A DNA stretch of 26,166 nt, from NCBI GenBank assembly GCA_023229725.1, contig JALNYR010000004.1:10986-37151 (forward strand), given 5' to 3'. The DNA is from Dehalococcoidia bacterium. GTDB lineage: Bacteria; Chloroflexota; Dehalococcoidia; GIF9; AB-539-J10. Shown here in pieces: positions 1 through 7,775 of this stretch. Position 1 is the stretch's first letter; each line of letters starts with the position of its first letter. The notes below the pieces were generated by a model. The model made no database searches and was not told where the DNA came from. It saw nothing but the letters and a program-made list of their open reading frames with translations. Both the position numbers and the translations under genes were made by a program.

Positions 1-99
1 GAGATGGTAAACAAGGCGCTGCGCGCTCTTCGGACCGATGCCCGGCAGCTTGCTCAAGGACTGAACCAGTCTCGCAATGGGTTCAGCAGTCAGTGCCAT
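1..99 (-). CDS. recR: RecR, recombination protein (N-terminal fragment, cut by window edge)
   Basis: Only the first 33 codons are present. The translation contains the RecR N-terminal signature LPGIGPKSAQRL, the helix-hairpin-helix DNA-binding part of the protein. RecR works with RecF and RecO to load RecA at single-strand gaps. The ATG at 99-97 overlaps the dnaX stop by one base (TGATG), so translation is probably coupled to dnaX. An in-frame GTG lies directly before it at 102-100. The ybaB gene often found between dnaX and recR is absent. Confidence 0.9.
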   Translation of the reverse strand, partial: MALTAEPIARLVQSLSKLPGIGPKSAQRLVYHL

Positions 100-1934
100 C
101 ACGCGCTATCACCGCCTTCCCGAACCGGTGGTGGACTCTGCCGCGTCACGCGGCCGCCCTCCGCTTTAAGTGCGTCGACAAGGCCTCCCGACGGCGCCTG
201 CACAGGTTGCACTCCGGTATCAGCCTGTCCCCCGAGGACGCACGAGACGCGATACGGGCGGCCGTAGAAACGCTGCAATTGCTCCTCCACGATGTGACAG
301 TACTTCGGGTCGTCAATCTTGCTGCGGTGGAATTCGTGGGCGAAGCGGAGCACGAGAACGTCATCCTCAAGCGCCGCAGGCTCGCACGCGCTCCTCAGGA
401 ATGCATCGAGGTTTCCGGCCGACCCGAGGCCTCGAAGTGAGTCCACGTACTCCTTCCACCGGGCGCGCACGCGACCGAGTTCGCTTGTATCGACGGGCGC
501 CGACGCCGGGGGTGCGGACGCAGGCTCCCCCGCCGGGCCGCCGCCCTCAAGGGAAGCCGGTGGCGGGATAACCGGAGCGGCAGCAGCGGCAGCCTGACCG
601 GCAGCCTCGCGGACCGCGCCGGTCGCAGTCTCCGCCACTCCTCTCAAGTTCTTTCGCGTTTCCCCGTGGGAGGCGGCATCCGCAACGCCACCGGCCGGGA
701 CAGCTGCTTTCGCTGCGCCAGCTGCTTCCGCGCCGGCCGCTGTCGTGGCAGGGCCTCGCGCCCCGGCTCGGCTCGAAGCAGACCGGGGAGCGGTACGTAC
801 CGGCGCGCGAGCAGGGCGGGCCTCTGCGTGCTCCCTGTCGGCGGCAGGAGCCACGGTGGGAGACAGCAGGCTCCAGTCAACCAGCGCGAGTTCCAGGGAG
901 AGCAACTGACGCGAGCCGTCATTCGTCGTTGCCCCGGAGAAGTGCTTCATCGCTCGCGCGAGGTCTTCGATGCGGATGTCATCAATGAGTCGTTGCATCG
1001 CATCGAGCTGCTCAGGACCGACCTCAATCAGTTCGCGACACCCCGACTTGATGAGCACCATGTCGTGAAGCCACTCGACTATCTGGCGTCCGAGATGCCT
1101 GGCATCGACGCCTCCATCGACCGTCTCATGGAGCAGGCGCAGACCTCCCGACAGGTCGCGCGAGAGGATGCACTGCGCCAGCCGGAGGACGTTTGCCTCC
1201 TCGACGACGCCGAGTTCCTCGCGCACGTCCGTCGGGCTGAGGCTCACGCCGTGGCTGGCTATCACCTGTTGCAGCAGGTTCTCGGCATCACGCAGGCTCC
1301 CACCCGCGGCTCGGGCAATCAACGCCAGCGTCTCGTCCGCCGCTTCGATTGACTCTGTCTCGCAGACGCGCTTCAGCTTGGCGACGATGGCGCCGAACGC
1401 GAGTCGCCTGAACGCAAAGCACTGGCAACGAGACACAATGGTCGGCAACACCTTGTGCAGTTCAGTCGTTGCCAGCACGAACATGACGTGTGGCGGAGGC
1501 TCTTCAAGCGTCTTCAGCAGCGCGTTGGATGCCACCTCCGTAAGCATGTGCACTTCGTCGATGATGTAGACCTTCCGCCTGAGGCTGGCGGCGGCGTAGC
1601 CTACCCTCTCGCGCAGCATGCGGATATCGTCCACACCGCGGTTGCTCGCGGCGTCTATCTCGATGATATCGAGGGTCTCTCCCCGGCCGATGGCGAGGCA
1701 TGCCTCACACGCGCCACAGGGTTCTCCTTCGACAGGGTTCGTGCAGTTGACCGCTTTGGCGAGGATGCGCCCGGTGCTGGTCTTGCCGGTGCCGCGCGGA
1801 CCGCTGAACAGGTAGGCGTGACCGACCCGGCCGGTCCGCACCGCGTTTCGGAGTGTCGTGGTGATGGTCTCCTGACCCACGACTTCCGACAGCGTGTGAG
1901 GGCGCCAGCGGCGATAGATGACCTGCGGCTCCAT
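99..1934 (-). CDS. dnaX: DNA polymerase III subunit gamma/tau
   Basis: This is the clamp-loader ATPase of the replicative polymerase, about 611 aa. Visible features are the N-terminal QVIYRRWRP motif, a Walker A GPRGTGKTS at residues 45-53, a four-Cys zinc module (C64, C73, C76, C79), a Walker B DEVH at 126-129 and the SRC sensor motif. A long Ala/Pro-rich linker follows at about residues 370-490. A C-terminal domain resembling the gamma/tau polymerase-binding region ends the protein. I chose the ATG at 1934 because family members start M-x-x-QVxYRxWRP; a longer frame reaches 1967 but passes through the promoter. A GGTGAG precedes the start closely. recR is coupled downstream. Confidence 0.95.
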   Translation of the reverse strand: MEPQVIYRRWRPHTLSEVVGQETITTTLRNAVRTGRVGHAYLFSGPRGTGKTSTGRILAKAVNCTNPVEGEPCGACEACLAIGRGETLDIIEIDAASNRGVDDIRMLRERVGYAAASLRRKVYIIDEVHMLTEVASNALLKTLEEPPPHVMFVLATTELHKVLPTIVSRCQCFAFRRLAFGAIVAKLKRVCETESIEAADETLALIARAAGGSLRDAENLLQQVIASHGVSLSPTDVREELGVVEEANVLRLAQCILSRDLSGGLRLLHETVDGGVDARHLGRQIVEWLHDMVLIKSGCRELIEVGPEQLDAMQRLIDDIRIEDLARAMKHFSGATTNDGSRQLLSLELALVDWSLLSPTVAPAADREHAEARPARAPVRTAPRSASSRAGARGPATTAAGAEAAGAAKAAVPAGGVADAASHGETRKNLRGVAETATGAVREAAGQAAAAAAPVIPPPASLEGGGPAGEPASAPPASAPVDTSELGRVRARWKEYVDSLRGLGSAGNLDAFLRSACEPAALEDDVLVLRFAHEFHRSKIDDPKYCHIVEEQLQRFYGRPYRVSCVLGGQADTGVQPVQAPSGGLVDALKAEGGRVTRQSPPPVREGGDSA

Positions 1935-1946
1935 ATGCTCACCGGT

Positions 1947-1975
1947 ATTATAGAGGCCGCCGGTCACAATGCCCA
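1947..1975 (-). promoter_or_regulatory. dnaX promoter
   Basis: A perfect TATAAT lies at 1952-1947 (minus strand). A TGGGCA -35 match (4/6) sits 17 bp upstream at 1975-1970. Only 12 nt separate the -10 from the ATG at 1934, implying a leader of about 5-6 nt. Confidence 0.6.
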
Positions 1976-1997
1976 GCGTGCTGCAGGGCGGAGAGAC

Positions 1998-2810
1998 CTA
2001 CGGGGCAGTGGTCGCCAACTCCAGGTGGGAGATGGTGGCGTCGAACTCGCGCGACAGTTCCGACACGAGGTACTCGATATCGGGTCGCAGTTCCTCCGGG
2101 GCAACCTGCAGAGCACGTTGCAGCAGGTCGAGCGCGCTGTCTCGATCGGCTCCCAGAACGACGGCAGGCGCGACAGCGGCGGAAGCCGCGGGGGATGTCA
2201 TGAGGAAACCCATGTCGGCCTCAGCGCCATCCACGCCAAACAGCGCGCCGGCGCACATCTGGGCGATGAGTCGCGTGGCTTCCGCGGCCAGCATGAGCAC
2301 CGTCTCCGTATCCCCCCGACCCGCCATGCGTGTCATCTCGGACAACCGGCGCTCGGTGTAGTCAAGCTGCAACTGTGCCCGGTCCATCTCGGACACCGTG
2401 AGGCTGAGCCTCACCTGTTCGGTCGAGGTCTTCACGGGATAGAAGAAGCCGCTGGGAAGGGCGTTGACAGAGGCCGCGAGCACCCCGAGGCTGGCAAGGC
2501 ATGCCACCATGACGGTCGCCATGGCGGTTGCCCAGCGTCGCTGCCACCACATGAACAGGAACCCGGGGTTCGACTCTCTGCGGGCGAGTTTGGCGAAGAA
2601 CAGGCTCCGCGTACGCGTCCGCGCCGCCTGTCTGAACTCCGTCGACGGCTGGATGCATCGCAGTTGATGAGCCACGAGAGTGCTGGTCTCCAGCAGAGGC
2701 TGGAGAAGCGCCGCCAGGTCAGCGTCGCCCTCCACCGCATCCGCAACGTTCTCGCCGCGGACAAGGCGGTCGACACAGCAGTCCAGAGCTTCTTCAATCC
2801 TGTCGTTCAT
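1998..2810 (-). CDS. DUF5667-like single-pass membrane protein, candidate sigma-factor partner
   Basis: The protein has 270 aa. A basic and aromatic stretch (MWWQRRW) precedes a single hydrophobic segment at about residues 94-116. After it comes a short LPSGFFYPVK motif and then a predicted helical domain containing QLxLDYTERRLSEM. That post-membrane pattern resembles the DUF5667 domain, which often follows ECF sigma genes. The start ATG overlaps the sigma-factor stop (ATGA at 2807-2810), so the two are translationally coupled. An anti-sigma or sigma-modulating role is inferred from this coupling and the topology; I see no zinc-binding anti-sigma motif. The stop lies about 30 bp before the dnaX promoter. 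Confidence 0.75.
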   Translation of the reverse strand: MNDRIEEALDCCVDRLVRGENVADAVEGDADLAALLQPLLETSTLVAHQLRCIQPSTEFRQAARTRTRSLFFAKLARRESNPGFLFMWWQRRWATAMATVMVACLASLGVLAASVNALPSGFFYPVKTSTEQVRLSLTVSEMDRAQLQLDYTERRLSEMTRMAGRGDTETVLMLAAEATRLIAQMCAGALFGVDGAEADMGFLMTSPAASAAVAPAVVLGADRDSALDLLQRALQVAPEELRPDIEYLVSELSREFDATISHLELATTAP

Positions 2811-3346
2811 CCCGCTTGCTCCATGAGTTTCCTGAGTGCCACGATACCGTTATACTGCAGGGCCTTCACCGTGCCCGTGCTCTTGCCCAGTGCATTTGCG
2901 ACCTCGGTCGTCGATAGCCCGGCGCCGAAACGCAGCCATATCACTTCACGCTGGGCAGGCGACAACCGTCCTATGTTATGTCTCACTTTCTCGAGTTGCA
3001 GATTATGTTCCGCCAACTCAGCGGGGTCCGGCTCGTCGAGGGTCAGTACCGTCTCTTCCGAATCCACCCGCTCCACCCGCCTCTCCCGGCGGATGTGGTC
3101 AATCATCTTGTTGTGCGCGATTCTGAATAGCCAGGACGCGAAGGGCACGTTACGCCACTGGAACGTGCCGATCACTTCAAGGACCTTGGCAAATACCTCC
3201 TGTGTCAGGTCTTCGGCTTCAGTCGGATTGCCCAGCCGCACGTACAGATACCGGTAGACACGGTCGAAGTTGCTCTCATAGAGCTGAGCGAACGCATCGG
3301 CATCTCCACGGGCTGCCCGTGCAACCACGTCCTGTTCAATAGGCAT
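2807..3346 (-). CDS. RNA polymerase ECF-type sigma-70 factor
   Basis: The protein has about 179 aa and carries both ECF domains. Region 2 includes AEDLTQEVFAKVLE and FASWLFRIAHNKMIDHIRR, which bind core polymerase and the -10 element. Region 4 includes LSPAQREVIWLRFGAGLSTTEVANAL and a recognition helix GTVKALQYNGIVALRKLM. An acidic linker (about residues 100-115) joins them. The ATG at 3346 is preceded in frame by a GTG at 3349, and either could start translation. It overlaps the membrane-protein gene by four bases. The target regulon cannot be read from the window. Confidence 0.92.
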   Translation of the reverse strand: MPIEQDVVARAARGDADAFAQLYESNFDRVYRYLYVRLGNPTEAEDLTQEVFAKVLEVIGTFQWRNVPFASWLFRIAHNKMIDHIRRERRVERVDSEETVLTLDEPDPAELAEHNLQLEKVRHNIGRLSPAQREVIWLRFGAGLSTTEVANALGKSTGTVKALQYNGIVALRKLMEQAG

Positions 3347-3359
3347 CACGTCGATGCCT

Positions 3360-3365
3360 ATTATA
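3360..3365 (-). promoter_or_regulatory. -10 box of the sigma-factor operon
   Basis: A perfect TATAAT reads on the minus strand 13 nt before the ATG at 3346. No convincing -35 is seen at 16-18 bp spacing; the best is CGAACA at 18 bp. The short distance implies a near-leaderless transcript. Confidence 0.45.
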
Positions 3366-3462
3366 ATGGCAAACGTGCCAGGGTGTTCGGAGGTTTAGGT
3401 CTGACGGGGAAGAACCCGTCGGAACCGGCACAACCAGAGGCAGCGGCTCCTCACCGTGGATA

Positions 3463-3510
3463 CGCATCCTGCCGCGGGCATCGGCGACGCGATGCCCGCG
3501 GCAGGATGCG
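3463..3510 (-). terminator. 21-bp perfect inverted repeat downstream of gapA
   Basis: The arms 3463-3483 and 3490-3510 are perfectly complementary over 21 bp, with a 6-nt loop (GCGACG). It lies 33 nt past the gapA stop and about 100 bp before the sigma promoter. No T-tract follows on either strand. It is probably a transcript end or stability hairpin for the pth-eno-gapA unit. A smaller hairpin, 3403-3408 with 3415-3420, lies nearby. Confidence 0.55.
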
Positions 3511-3542
3511 GGGGTCGCAAAACCGCGCAACACACAAGAGCG

Positions 3543-4556
3543 TTAGACGCCCTTCGAAGCCACGAAACGCGCCAGGTCGGCGAGCCTGCAGCTGTAGCCC
3601 CACTCGTTATCGTACCAGGCGAGCACTTTCACCATCGTGTCGTCCAGGACCATGGTGCTGAGGCTGTCGAAGATGGCGCTGAAGGCCGAGCCCTTGAAGT
3701 CGCTGCTGACCAGCGGCTCGGTACAGTACTGCAGGAGTCCCTTCAGAGACCCATCCGCCGCCTCGCGGAAGGCCGCGTTCACCTGTTCAACGGTTACCTT
3801 CTGCTTCACGTCGGCCACGAGGTCCACGAGCGACACCGTCGGCGTGGGCACACGCACGGAGATGCCGTGGAGCTTCCCTTTCAGTTCGGGGATGACGACT
3901 CCGACGACCTTCGCCGCGCCGGTGGTCGTGGGTATCATGTTGAGTGCCGCAGCCCGGGCGCGACGCAGGTCCTTGTGAAAGACGTCGAGAATCCGCTGGT
4001 CGTTCGTGTACGAGTGAATCGTCGTCATCAGGCCCCTGCTGACGCCGAAGCGGTCGTTGAGCACCTTCACCACAGGCGCCACACAGTTGGTGGTACAGGA
4101 GGCATTGGAGATGATGTGGTGCTTCGCGGGATTGTAGGTGCCCTCGTTCACACCCATCACCAGCGTCGCATCCTCGCCCTTGGCGGGAGCCGAGATGATG
4201 ACCTTCTTCGCGCCCGCGACACGATGCGCCGCCGCTTTCTCCGCGTCGGTGAACAACCCGGTGGACTCCAGCACGATGTCCACGCCGAGGTCGCGCCACG
4301 GGATGCGTGACGGGTCGCGCTCCGCGAGCACGCGAATCTCCTTCCCGTCCACCGCGATGGCCTGGCCCCTGGCCTCGACGGTCCCGGGATATACGCCGTA
4401 GTTGCTGTCATACTTGAAGAGGTGGGCATTGGTCTGCGCGTCCGTCAGGTCGTTGACGGCCACCACCTCAAGGGTTCCGCCCGAGCGCTCCATGATTGCC
4501 TTGAGCACCTGACGCCCGATGCGGCCGAAGCCATTGATTCCTACCTTCGTCGCCAT
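3543..4556 (-). CDS. gap: Glyceraldehyde-3-phosphate dehydrogenase (type I)
   Basis: The enzyme has 337 aa, the usual length. It oxidises glyceraldehyde 3-phosphate to 1,3-bisphosphoglycerate with NAD and phosphate in the cytosol. The Rossmann start is KVGINGFGRIGR. The catalytic cysteine is C154 in SNASCTTNC and its base is H181 in TTIHSYTNDQ. The cofactor loop VAVNDL (residues 33-37) fits NAD preference. A purine-rich GGAGG-type site precedes the ATG at 4556. The gene follows the MBL hydrolase by about 19 bp and closes the eno-MBL-gap block. Confidence 0.97.
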   Translation of the reverse strand: MATKVGINGFGRIGRQVLKAIMERSGGTLEVVAVNDLTDAQTNAHLFKYDSNYGVYPGTVEARGQAIAVDGKEIRVLAERDPSRIPWRDLGVDIVLESTGLFTDAEKAAAHRVAGAKKVIISAPAKGEDATLVMGVNEGTYNPAKHHIISNASCTTNCVAPVVKVLNDRFGVSRGLMTTIHSYTNDQRILDVFHKDLRRARAAALNMIPTTTGAAKVVGVVIPELKGKLHGISVRVPTPTVSLVDLVADVKQKVTVEQVNAAFREAADGSLKGLLQYCTEPLVSSDFKGSAFSAIFDSLSTMVLDDTMVKVLAWYDNEWGYSCRLADLARFVASKGV

Positions 4557-4575
4557 GGTTTCACCTCCAGGTCCA

Positions 4576-5568
4576 CTACTTTGCGAGATACGATATCCTG
4601 CCGTTCCGCTCCAGCGGCGCCACCTTCCCGTCGAGCGAAAGGCGCTTCAGCCAGGCGACCGCTTCGCAGACGCTTGTCCTCTTCTCGCGGAATGGAAGCT
4701 CGTCATAAGAGGCCTCTCCCCCGTTCACCCTCCAGGGCACCGCGCGAGTAACGTCGTACGCTGTCTTCAACCCTTCTTCGAGCTCCGACAGTATCTGCTG
4801 CTGCCTCACGTTGCACAGTCGCAGTATCTCGTTCGAACGGATGCCCAGCGAGTTGAAGACCGGGCCATGGCCCGGGAACACGAAACTGACCTGACGGTCG
4901 ACCAGCGCCTCCAGCGAGCGGACGTAGTCGCCCGCCGGGTCGGCGCCGGACTGGGGGTCGGCACAGATGCGAGGCACAGCGTCGAACAGCACGTGGTCGC
5001 CCGAGAACAGGCGCCGCTTGCGGGGTTCGTACAGGCAGATATGGCCCGGCGTATGTCCGGGCGTGTGGATGACGTCGAGCTGGAAGCTGCCGTTTGAGAC
5101 GGTGTCGCCCTCATTGACGAGCACGTCCGGCTCAAGCGGCGTCACGAACTGCGCAGCCTTGCCGGCGGCTTCGCGCATCTCTCCTATCTCGTCGCGAGGC
5201 ACACCGTGCGACAGAAGCATCTCCTCCATCTCTTCCGCCAGGCGGCTCGAGTCGACGTAGCGTGGCCCGACCAGCGCCGCATCGAGGCGATGCATGACGA
5301 CCTTCGCTCCGCACAGCTCCCTCAACTTGGCCGCCATGCCGAGGTGGTCAGGGTGCACGTGAGTCAGGACAATCCACTTGATGTCCTGGAAGGACAGCCC
5401 GTCGACCTTCAGTCCCTCACGAAACGCCCAGATGGCTTCGGAGGTGTCCCAGCCGCAGTCGACAAGGATGCTACCCCGGTCTCCTTCCACGACCCAGGCG
5501 TTGGTCACCCGTTCGGCGCCGTCGGGGAACGGGATACGAAGCTGGTGGACTCCCGCTACGATCTCCAA
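4576..5568 (-). CDS. MBL-fold metallo-hydrolase
   Basis: The protein has 330 aa of the metallo-beta-lactamase fold. The metal-binding motif is LTHVHPDHLG (H70, H72, D74, H75). Further ligands are the histidine in HTPGHTPGH and the aspartate in SGDHVLFD. The C-terminal 80 or so residues, after the FPGHGP motif, look like the winged-helix tail seen in LACTB2-like members. The family includes glyoxalase II and other hydrolases; the substrate cannot be assigned here. The gene sits 6 bp after eno and about 19 bp before gapA, which suggests co-transcription with glycolytic enzymes. Confidence 0.88.
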   Translation of the reverse strand: MEIVAGVHQLRIPFPDGAERVTNAWVVEGDRGSILVDCGWDTSEAIWAFREGLKVDGLSFQDIKWIVLTHVHPDHLGMAAKLRELCGAKVVMHRLDAALVGPRYVDSSRLAEEMEEMLLSHGVPRDEIGEMREAAGKAAQFVTPLEPDVLVNEGDTVSNGSFQLDVIHTPGHTPGHICLYEPRKRRLFSGDHVLFDAVPRICADPQSGADPAGDYVRSLEALVDRQVSFVFPGHGPVFNSLGIRSNEILRLCNVRQQQILSELEEGLKTAYDVTRAVPWRVNGGEASYDELPFREKRTSVCEAVAWLKRLSLDGKVAPLERNGRISYLAK

Positions 5569-5574
5569 GCGACA

Positions 5575-6876
5575 CTACCTCACGCTGTAGAATGCGTTCC
5601 GACCGGCGTACCTGGCTGCGGACCCGAGCTCTTCCTCGATGCGCAGCAGGCGATTGTACTTGGCCACGCGCTCGCCCCGACACGGAGCGCCGGTCTTGAT
5701 GAGGCCGGCATTGAGCGCAACGGACAGGTCGGCAATCGTGGTGTCTTCCGTCTCGCCCGACCTGTGGCTGACCACGGCCGTCCATCCTTCCTTCTGAGCG
5801 CGCTCAACGACTCTCAGCGTTTCCGTGAGCGTGCCAATCTGGTTCACCTTGATGAGAATGGAGTTGGAGGCCTTCAACTGGATGCCCTTCTCGAGGCGCT
5901 CGGAGTTGGTCACGTAGAGGTCGTCACCCACAAGCTGGACGCGGCGTCCGAGGCGCGCGGTGAGCATCCGCCACCCATCCCACTCCTCCTCGGCCAGCCC
6001 GTCCTCGATGCTCAGTATCGGGTAGTCGGACACCCATTTCGCGTACAGCTCGACCATGCCGGTCGCGCTGTAGGTCTGCCCGTCCCTTTCGAGGACGTAC
6101 TTGCCGTCGGAGTAGAAGCTGGACGCGGCCGGGTCCAGCGCCAGAACGAATTCCCGTCCCGGCTCGTAGCCGGCGCGCGTAATCGCCTGGAGTATGAGTT
6201 CAACCGCCTCCCGGTTGGACGAGACGGCAGGTGCGAATCCCCCCTCGTCCCCCACGGTAGTGCTGAGTCCGCGTGCGTGCAGCACGCCCTTGAGCACCTG
6301 GTAGACCTCGCAACTCATTCGCAGCGCGTCCGAGAACCGCGACGCGCCGACGGGGACAATCATGTACTCCTGGAAATCCGTCGACCCGACGGCATGCTTG
6401 CCGCCGTTGAACACGTTCAGCATGGGGACCGGCAGGAGCGTGGCGCCGGCTCCGCCCAGGTAACGGTAGAGCGGGACTTCCAGCACGGCAGCGGCCGCCC
6501 GCGCGACGGCCATGGACACGCCCAGTGTGGCGTTCGCGCCGAGGCCGGACTTGTTGGGCGTGCCGTCGAGCTGGATGAGTGTTTCGTCCAGGGGCGTCTG
6601 CTGCAGCACCGACATGCCGCGAATGACGGGGGCAATGCGCTCAGTCACATTGCGCACAGCCTGGAGCACGCCCTTGCCCTGGAATCGTGCGCTGTCTCCG
6701 TCCCGCAGTTCGATTGCCTCGTATGTCCCGGTGCTTGCACCCGATGGCACCGCCGCCATGCCGCAACGGCCACCCGCAGTCCATACCTCCACCTCGACGG
6801 TCGGATTGCCGCGGGAGTCGATGATCTCGCGCGCCTTCACATCTGCTATTAGCGCCGACTGATCACGTGTATTCAC
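5575..6876 (-). CDS. eno: Enolase (phosphopyruvate hydratase)
   Basis: The enzyme has 433 aa and converts 2-phosphoglycerate to phosphoenolpyruvate. The N-terminal domain carries AREIIDSRGNPTVEVEV. Catalytic residues are E211 in VGDEGGFAP and K343 in the signature ILIKVNQIGTLTET. Magnesium ligands are D248, E291 and D318. The start is a GTG at 6876, with an AGGAG at 6886-6890 nine nt upstream; no ATG fits the family N-terminus. The gene lies about 120 bp after pth, where I see no clear promoter, so read-through from pth is likely. Confidence 0.97.
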   Translation of the reverse strand: MNTRDQSALIADVKAREIIDSRGNPTVEVEVWTAGGRCGMAAVPSGASTGTYEAIELRDGDSARFQGKGVLQAVRNVTERIAPVIRGMSVLQQTPLDETLIQLDGTPNKSGLGANATLGVSMAVARAAAAVLEVPLYRYLGGAGATLLPVPMLNVFNGGKHAVGSTDFQEYMIVPVGASRFSDALRMSCEVYQVLKGVLHARGLSTTVGDEGGFAPAVSSNREAVELILQAITRAGYEPGREFVLALDPAASSFYSDGKYVLERDGQTYSATGMVELYAKWVSDYPILSIEDGLAEEEWDGWRMLTARLGRRVQLVGDDLYVTNSERLEKGIQLKASNSILIKVNQIGTLTETLRVVERAQKEGWTAVVSHRSGETEDTTIADLSVALNAGLIKTGAPCRGERVAKYNRLLRIEEELGSAARYAGRNAFYSVR

Positions 6877-6996
6877 TGTCTGTCACTCCTTCTCAGCCGC
6901 GGGTTTCGACGTCGGACCGACGGCCTCGCATGCAGTCGCATCCGCGAAAGGCGTCGGCGCCGGCACGCAACGACACGAGACGGAAGAATGCTATCA

Positions 6997-7566
6997 CTAA
7001 TTGAACTCGTTCATCGCTACGTCCACGCCGTCGGCGATGAGCCGCTCCAGCGCGTCGCAAGCCCGCTCCACGGCCGCACGCACGACCTCTTCCTCCCCGG
7101 CGGAGAAGCCGCCGAGCACGTGGTCGACAAGCGACTCCTCGGCCTCACGCTCCGGTCTGCCAACGCCCACGCGAAGTCGAACGAACGTCTCGGTATTGAG
7201 CGCGCTGATGATGGACCTCATGCCGTTGTGGCCACCCGCCCGCCCGGAAGGACGGATGCGCAGCCTGCCGAGCGGCAGGTCCACATCGTCGTAGACTACA
7301 ACCAGGCTCTCGGGCGAGATGCCGAAGGAGTGCACGAGGCCCTGCACAGCCTGCCCGCTGAGGTTCATGAACGTCCGGGGCTTGGCGAGGACGACTCTCC
7401 GGCCGGCCGTCGTGAACTCGGCGATACGCGACCTGCAGGCAGTCCTGGAGAAGCGTGCGCCGTGGCTCGAGGCGAGCCGGTCGACACAACGAAACCCGAT
7501 GTTGTGCCGCGTACGCTCGTACTCCTTGCCGGGGTTGCCCAGGCCGACGATGACAATCGGTTCCAT
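6997..7566 (-). CDS. pth: Peptidyl-tRNA hydrolase
   Basis: The enzyme has 189 aa and recycles tRNA from dropped-off peptidyl-tRNA. The N-terminal motif IVGLGNPGKEYERTRHN includes catalytic H21. N68 lies in TFMNLSGQAV, D94 in VVVYDDVDLPLG, and N114 in GRAGGHNGMRSI. These match the known active-site set of the family. The ATG at 7566 fits the family start and has almost no room for a leader. It is the first gene of the minus-strand block leading to eno, the MBL hydrolase and gapA. Confidence 0.96.
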   Translation of the reverse strand: MEPIVIVGLGNPGKEYERTRHNIGFRCVDRLASSHGARFSRTACRSRIAEFTTAGRRVVLAKPRTFMNLSGQAVQGLVHSFGISPESLVVVYDDVDLPLGRLRIRPSGRAGGHNGMRSIISALNTETFVRLRVGVGRPEREAEESLVDHVLGGFSAGEEEVVRAAVERACDALERLIADGVDVAMNEFN

Positions 7567-7578
7567 GCTTGAAGCCGC

Positions 7579-7607
7579 ATTATAGTTGACGGCCGGAGCC
7601 GGGCCAA
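7579..7607 (-). promoter_or_regulatory. pth promoter
   Basis: A perfect TATAAT at 7584-7579 has a TTGGCC -35 (4/6) 17 bp upstream at 7607-7602. The -10 ends 12 nt before the ATG at 7566, giving a leader of about 5-6 nt. Confidence 0.65.
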
Positions 7608-7638
7608 CATCGGGGAAGCCGGCAGCTGTGCGCTCGCC

Positions 7639-7667
7639 TTGACACTCGGCAGGTCGCTCTATACCAT
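7639..7667 (+). promoter_or_regulatory. Promoter of the gene at 7776
   Basis: A perfect TTGACA at 7639-7644 is followed after 17 bp by TACCAT (4/6) at 7662-7667. It diverges from the pth promoter 32 bp away and leaves a leader of about 100 nt. Confidence 0.5.
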
Positions 7668-7775
7668 TGGTGAGCAGCTACGCTGGTATTCCGTTCGTGT
7701 TCACTCGCGAGTCCGCATACTCGCGGTCTCCTGGAATCACAGGGCAGCACAAAGACTGAGCAGGGAGGTTTGTAG

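Noticed and set aside
1455..3257. 600-codon open frame on the plus strand
   Set aside because: It lies antisense to dnaX, the DUF5667-like gene and the sigma factor, all with clear domains. Its protein is a low-complexity Arg/His/Gly-rich string typical of GC-rich antisense frames.
5206..6852. 548-codon open frame on the plus strand
   Set aside because: It is antisense to the MBL hydrolase and enolase, whose catalytic motifs are intact. No ribosome binding site or recognisable domain.
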